Assembly (NCBI RefSeq): GCF_008329605.1
Contig: NZ_NPKO01000017.1
Coordinates: 1 to 64,000 of the forward strand
Source of the DNA: Mycolicibacterium sp. P9-64
Lineage (GTDB): Bacteria > Actinomycetota > Actinomycetes > Mycobacteriales > Mycobacteriaceae
Direction of reading: 5' to 3'
DNA: 64,000 bases
The notes under the pieces are model-generated. The model saw only the letters and a list, made by a program, of their open reading frames with translations, was not told where the DNA came from and did not search any database. A program made the translations under genes and the position numbers. Position 1 is the stretch's first letter; each line of letters opens with the position of its first letter. Shown piece after piece: positions 61,469-64,000 of this stretch.

Positions 61469-62344
61469 TCAGCTCTGAACCTCGTCGGGCGTCCGCACGT
61501 CGCGGGTCACCTTCATCCGCGCCTCGAGTTGGTCGTCGGGCGGGTAGTCGACGGCGACGAAGGTGAGACCGCGTGCGGGCGCGGCGGCGAACTCGCTCGA
61601 CCGCCGCGTGGCCGTCAACAGCTCGGCGCACCAGCCGGGTTCACGACGGCCCTCCCCCACTGCCAGCAGCGCCCCGACCAACGACCGGACCATCGACCAG
61701 CAGAACGCGTCGGCGGTGACGTACGCGGTCACCACGTCACCGTCGCGCGACCAGTCCAGCCGTTGTAGATCCCGAATCGTGGTGGCCCCCTCGCGATGTT
61801 TGCAGAACGCGGCAAAATCGCGCAACCCCAACAGATTCCGCGACGCCGCGGTCATCGCGTCGACGTCGAGGGGGCGCGGCCACGGCGTGCTGAAGCGGGC
61901 CAGTTGCGGCTCGACTCCGTACGGCGCCGTCGACAGGCGATAGGCGTAGTGGCGACGCAAAGCCGAGAACCGGGCGTCGAATCCCGCTGGCGCCCTTACG
62001 ACATCGAGCACGCGAACGTCTTCTGGCAGGAACTTTCCCAACCGCCGCACCAGCGGCAGGAATTCGGGCTCACCGTCGCGCGGACTGCGCGGGTATGCGT
62101 ACGCGACCGCGTCGACCGGCACGTCGACGTGCGCCACCTGACCTTCTGCGTGCACGCCCGTGTCGGTACGGCCCGCCGCCCGCGTCACGACCGGAGTGCG
62201 GAACACCGTGCTCAGCGCATCATCGAGGACACCGGCGACGGTGCGCTGCCCGGTCTGGGCGGCCCATCCGGCGAAATCGGTTCCGTCGTAGGCGATGTCC
62301 AGCCGGACACGAACATGCCCGCCACCGGAATCGATGGCGGGCAT
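61469..62344 (-). CDS. truA: tRNA pseudouridine(38-40) synthase
   Basis: 291 residues from ATG 62344. TruA makes pseudouridine at tRNA positions 38-40. RLDIAYDGTDFAGWAAQ, catalytic Asp in AAGRTDTGVHAEGQVAH, and AFCWSMVRSLVGALLAVGEG are diagnostic. A longer frame to 62572 crosses rplQ and is rejected. Follows rplQ by 46 nt; the rpoA-rplQ-truA order is standard for actinobacteria. Confidence 0.96.
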   Translation of the reverse strand: MPAIDSGGGHVRVRLDIAYDGTDFAGWAAQTGQRTVAGVLDDALSTVFRTPVVTRAAGRTDTGVHAEGQVAHVDVPVDAVAYAYPRSPRDGEPEFLPLVRRLGKFLPEDVRVLDVVRAPAGFDARFSALRRHYAYRLSTAPYGVEPQLARFSTPWPRPLDVDAMTAASRNLLGLRDFAAFCKHREGATTIRDLQRLDWSRDGDVVTAYVTADAFCWSMVRSLVGALLAVGEGRREPGWCAELLTATRRSSEFAAAPARGLTFVAVDYPPDDQLEARMKVTRDVRTPDEVQS

Positions 62345-62390
62345 GTTCAGTGGCGATGAGCGCTCGCGCGGAGAGCGTTCAGCGCCGGCG

Positions 62391-62951
62391 TTACTTGGCG
62401 TCGTCGGCCTTGTCGTCGGCTGCGTCGGCTTCGACCTCAGCGGTCTGGGCGTCTTCGATGGTGGCATCCTCGGCCTTGACCTCGGCGACCGTCTCCTCGG
62501 CAGGAGCATCCTCGACAGCCGGAGCTGCCGCGGCGGGCTCGGCCTTCTTGGAAGCGGATGCGCGGCGGGCACGGTTGGCCTCAGAGGTCACCGTCTTCTC
62601 CCGCACCAACTCGATGACGGCCATCGGGGCGTTGTCGCCCTTGCGTGCCTCCACCTTGATGATGCGGGTGTAGCCGCCCTCGCGGTCGGAGAAGAACGGT
62701 CCGATCTCGGCGAACAGGGCGTGCACGACGTCCTTGTCACGGATCTTCTTCATCACCTCACGCCGGTTGTGCAGCGTGCCCTTCTTGGCGTGGGTGATCA
62801 GCTTCTCCGCGTACGGACGCAACGCCCGCGCCTTCGGCTCGGTCGTCTTGATCCGGCCGTGCTCGAAAAGCGACGTGGCCAGGTTGGCCAACAGCGCCTT
62901 CTGATGCGAGGACGACCCGCCGAGGCGAGGACCCTTAGTGGGCTTGGGCAT
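62391..62951 (-). CDS. rplQ: 50S ribosomal protein L17
   Basis: 186 residues. Canonical L17 core (MPKPTKGPRLGGSSSHQKAL, residues 1-~120, with RIKTTEPKARALRPYAEKLI) plus the mycobacterial Ala/Glu/Lys-rich acidic tail (~125-186, ending DAADDKADDAK). ATG 62951 is 56 nt after rpoA; co-transcribed with it. Confidence 0.97.
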   Translation of the reverse strand: MPKPTKGPRLGGSSSHQKALLANLATSLFEHGRIKTTEPKARALRPYAEKLITHAKKGTLHNRREVMKKIRDKDVVHALFAEIGPFFSDREGGYTRIIKVEARKGDNAPMAVIELVREKTVTSEANRARRASASKKAEPAAAAPAVEDAPAEETVAEVKAEDATIEDAQTAEVEADAADDKADDAK

Positions 62952-63007
62952 TGCGCTATCTCCTTATGTGGCCGATCCCCGTATCAGGTAGGACCGGGAC
63001 GGTTTCT

Positions 63008-64000
63008 TTAGAGCTGTTCGGTTTCGGCGAAGTCCTGGTCGGTGTCCAGGTCATAGCTGGCGTCACTGTTCCAGGTGCCGGTGGCAACGTCGTAGCCTGC
63101 GACCTCGGACGGATCGAAGGTGGCCGGGCTGTCCTTCAGCGAGAGACCGAGCTGGTGCAGCTTGATCTTGACCTCGTCGATGGACTTCTGTCCGAAGTTG
63201 CGGATGTCCAGCAGATCGGACTCCGTGCGCGAGACGAGCTCGCCCACCGTGTGCACACCTTCGCGCTTGAGGCAGTTGTACGAACGGACGGTCAGTTCCA
63301 GATCGTCGATCGGCAGCGCGAACGACGCGATGTGATCGGCCTCGGCAGGCGACGGCCCGATCTCGATGCCCTCGGCCTCGACATTGAGTTCCCGTGCCAG
63401 ACCGAACAATTCGACCAGGGTCTTGCCCGCAGACGCCAGGGCGTCACGCGGCGTGATCGAGTTCTTGGTCTCGACGTCGAGGATCAGCTTGTCGAAGTCG
63501 GTGCGCTGCTCGACGCGGGTTGCCTCCACCTTGTAGGTGACCTTGAGGACCGGCGAGTAGATGGAATCGACTGGGATGCGGCCGATCTCGGCACCCGACG
63601 CCTTGTTCTGCACGGCAGGCACGTAACCGCGGCCACGCTCGACGACCAGCTCGACCTCGAGCTTGCCCTTGTCGTTCAGGGTCGCGATGTGCATGTCGGG
63701 GTTGTGCACCGTCACGCCGGCAGGCGGAACGATGTCACCCGCGGTGACCGCACCCGGGCCCTGCTTGCGCAGGTACATGGTGACGGGCTCGTCCTCTTCG
63801 GACGACACGACCAGACCCTTGAGGTTCAGGATGATGTCGGTGACGTCTTCCTTCACTCCGGGGACCGTGGTGAACTCGTGCAGCACACCGTCGATGCGGA
63901 TGCTGGTGACCGCCGCGCCCGGGATGGACGACAGCAGGGTCCGGCGAAGCGAGTTCGCCAGGGTGTAACCGAATCCGGGCTCGAGCGGCTCGATGACGAA
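63008..64000 (-). CDS. rpoA: RNA polymerase alpha subunit, partial
   Basis: About 330 of ~350 residues are in view, running off the right edge on the minus strand; the frame is open to base 64000 (start of view NFVIEPLEPGFGYTLANSLR). N-terminal assembly domain LLSSIPGAAVTSIRIDG, then C-terminal domain with LELTVRSYNCLKREGVHTVGEL and DLLDIRNFGQKSIDEVKIKL. Stops TAA 63008. First gene of rpoA-rplQ-truA. Confidence 0.97.
   Translation of the reverse strand, partial: FVIEPLEPGFGYTLANSLRRTLLSSIPGAAVTSIRIDGVLHEFTTVPGVKEDVTDIILNLKGLVVSSEEDEPVTMYLRKQGPGAVTAGDIVPPAGVTVHNPDMHIATLNDKGKLEVELVVERGRGYVPAVQNKASGAEIGRIPVDSIYSPVLKVTYKVEATRVEQRTDFDKLILDVETKNSITPRDALASAGKTLVELFGLARELNVEAEGIEIGPSPAEADHIASFALPIDDLELTVRSYNCLKREGVHTVGELVSRTESDLLDIRNFGQKSIDEVKIKLHQLGLSLKDSPATFDPSEVAGYDVATGTWNSDASYDLDTDQDFAETEQL

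Overview
The window is high-GC mycobacterial chromosome, most like a fast-growing Mycolicibacterium. The evidence is the gene order rpoA-rplQ-truA-cutinases-ESX-4 ... rplM-rpsI-glmM ... glmS-nnr-gadB-alr-tsaE-tsaB-rimI-tsaD (M. tuberculosis order near Rv3419c-Rv3457c), many GTG/TTG starts, 1-8 nt gene overlaps, F420-type oxidoreductases, a 13E12/DUF222 HNH gene and tandem cutinases. I recognise no tRNA, rRNA, IS element or CRISPR array.

Layout. 1-5.8 kb: a DUF222 tail, then a tightly overlapping minus-strand run alr > alpha/beta hydrolase > tsaE > tsaB > rimI > tsaD > SnoaL-like gene (cell-wall D-alanine and tRNA t6A synthesis). 5.9-11.7 kb: gadB, nnr, a divergent D-cysteine desulfhydrase-like gene and glmS. 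11.9-18.6 kb: a hydrolase-fold protein without its nucleophile, gmd, an AT-richer 0.5 kb gap with strong dyads, an F420 LLM oxidoreductase, a DEAD-box helicase, an SDR and a LysR regulator. 18.6-22.9 kb: a type VII-like pair (WXG-containing and EspC-like), then glmM, rpsI and rplM with a strong hairpin and a good promoter. 23.1-34.3 kb is metabolic accessory DNA: Ddn-like protein, aldehyde dehydrogenase with a GAF regulator, a HAD-MDR fusion with an alpha/beta hydrolase, a CGNR regulator between repeated operator-like boxes, an SDR, and LysR-gabT-gabD. 34.3-36.8 kb is decayed DNA: AAA-ATPase remnant, DUF222/HNH gene, frameshifted TMEM175 gene. 36.9-46.6 kb is ESX-4 (esxT, esxU, Rv3446c-like, eccC4, eccD4, mycP4, eccB4). 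46.6-58.6 kb looks like an insertion between ESX-4 and the cutinases. 58.6-64 kb: four tandem cutinases, truA, rplQ and partial rpoA.

The best candidate for an undescribed system is 46.6-55.6 kb. A polyprenyl synthetase and a 229-aa protein run one way. Facing them is an overlapping four-gene operon: two proteins of unknown function, a class III cyclase-ATPase and a FAD carotenoid-desaturase-like oxidoreductase. A trans-acting enoyl-reductase-like gene follows convergently. Three proteins of unknown function carry helix-rich, phasin-like stretches, and two of these end in beta-rich domains. I read this as a possible isoprenoid-handling, perhaps lipid-particle-associated, pathway with a nucleotide-cyclase sensor; that reading is inference.

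Other points of interest: a 19-nt repeat that lies at the HAD-MDR fusion joint and inside rpsI and a T7SS-like gene; a dyad that would hide the ribosome binding site of the CGNR regulator; and three enzyme-fold proteins lacking canonical catalytic residues.
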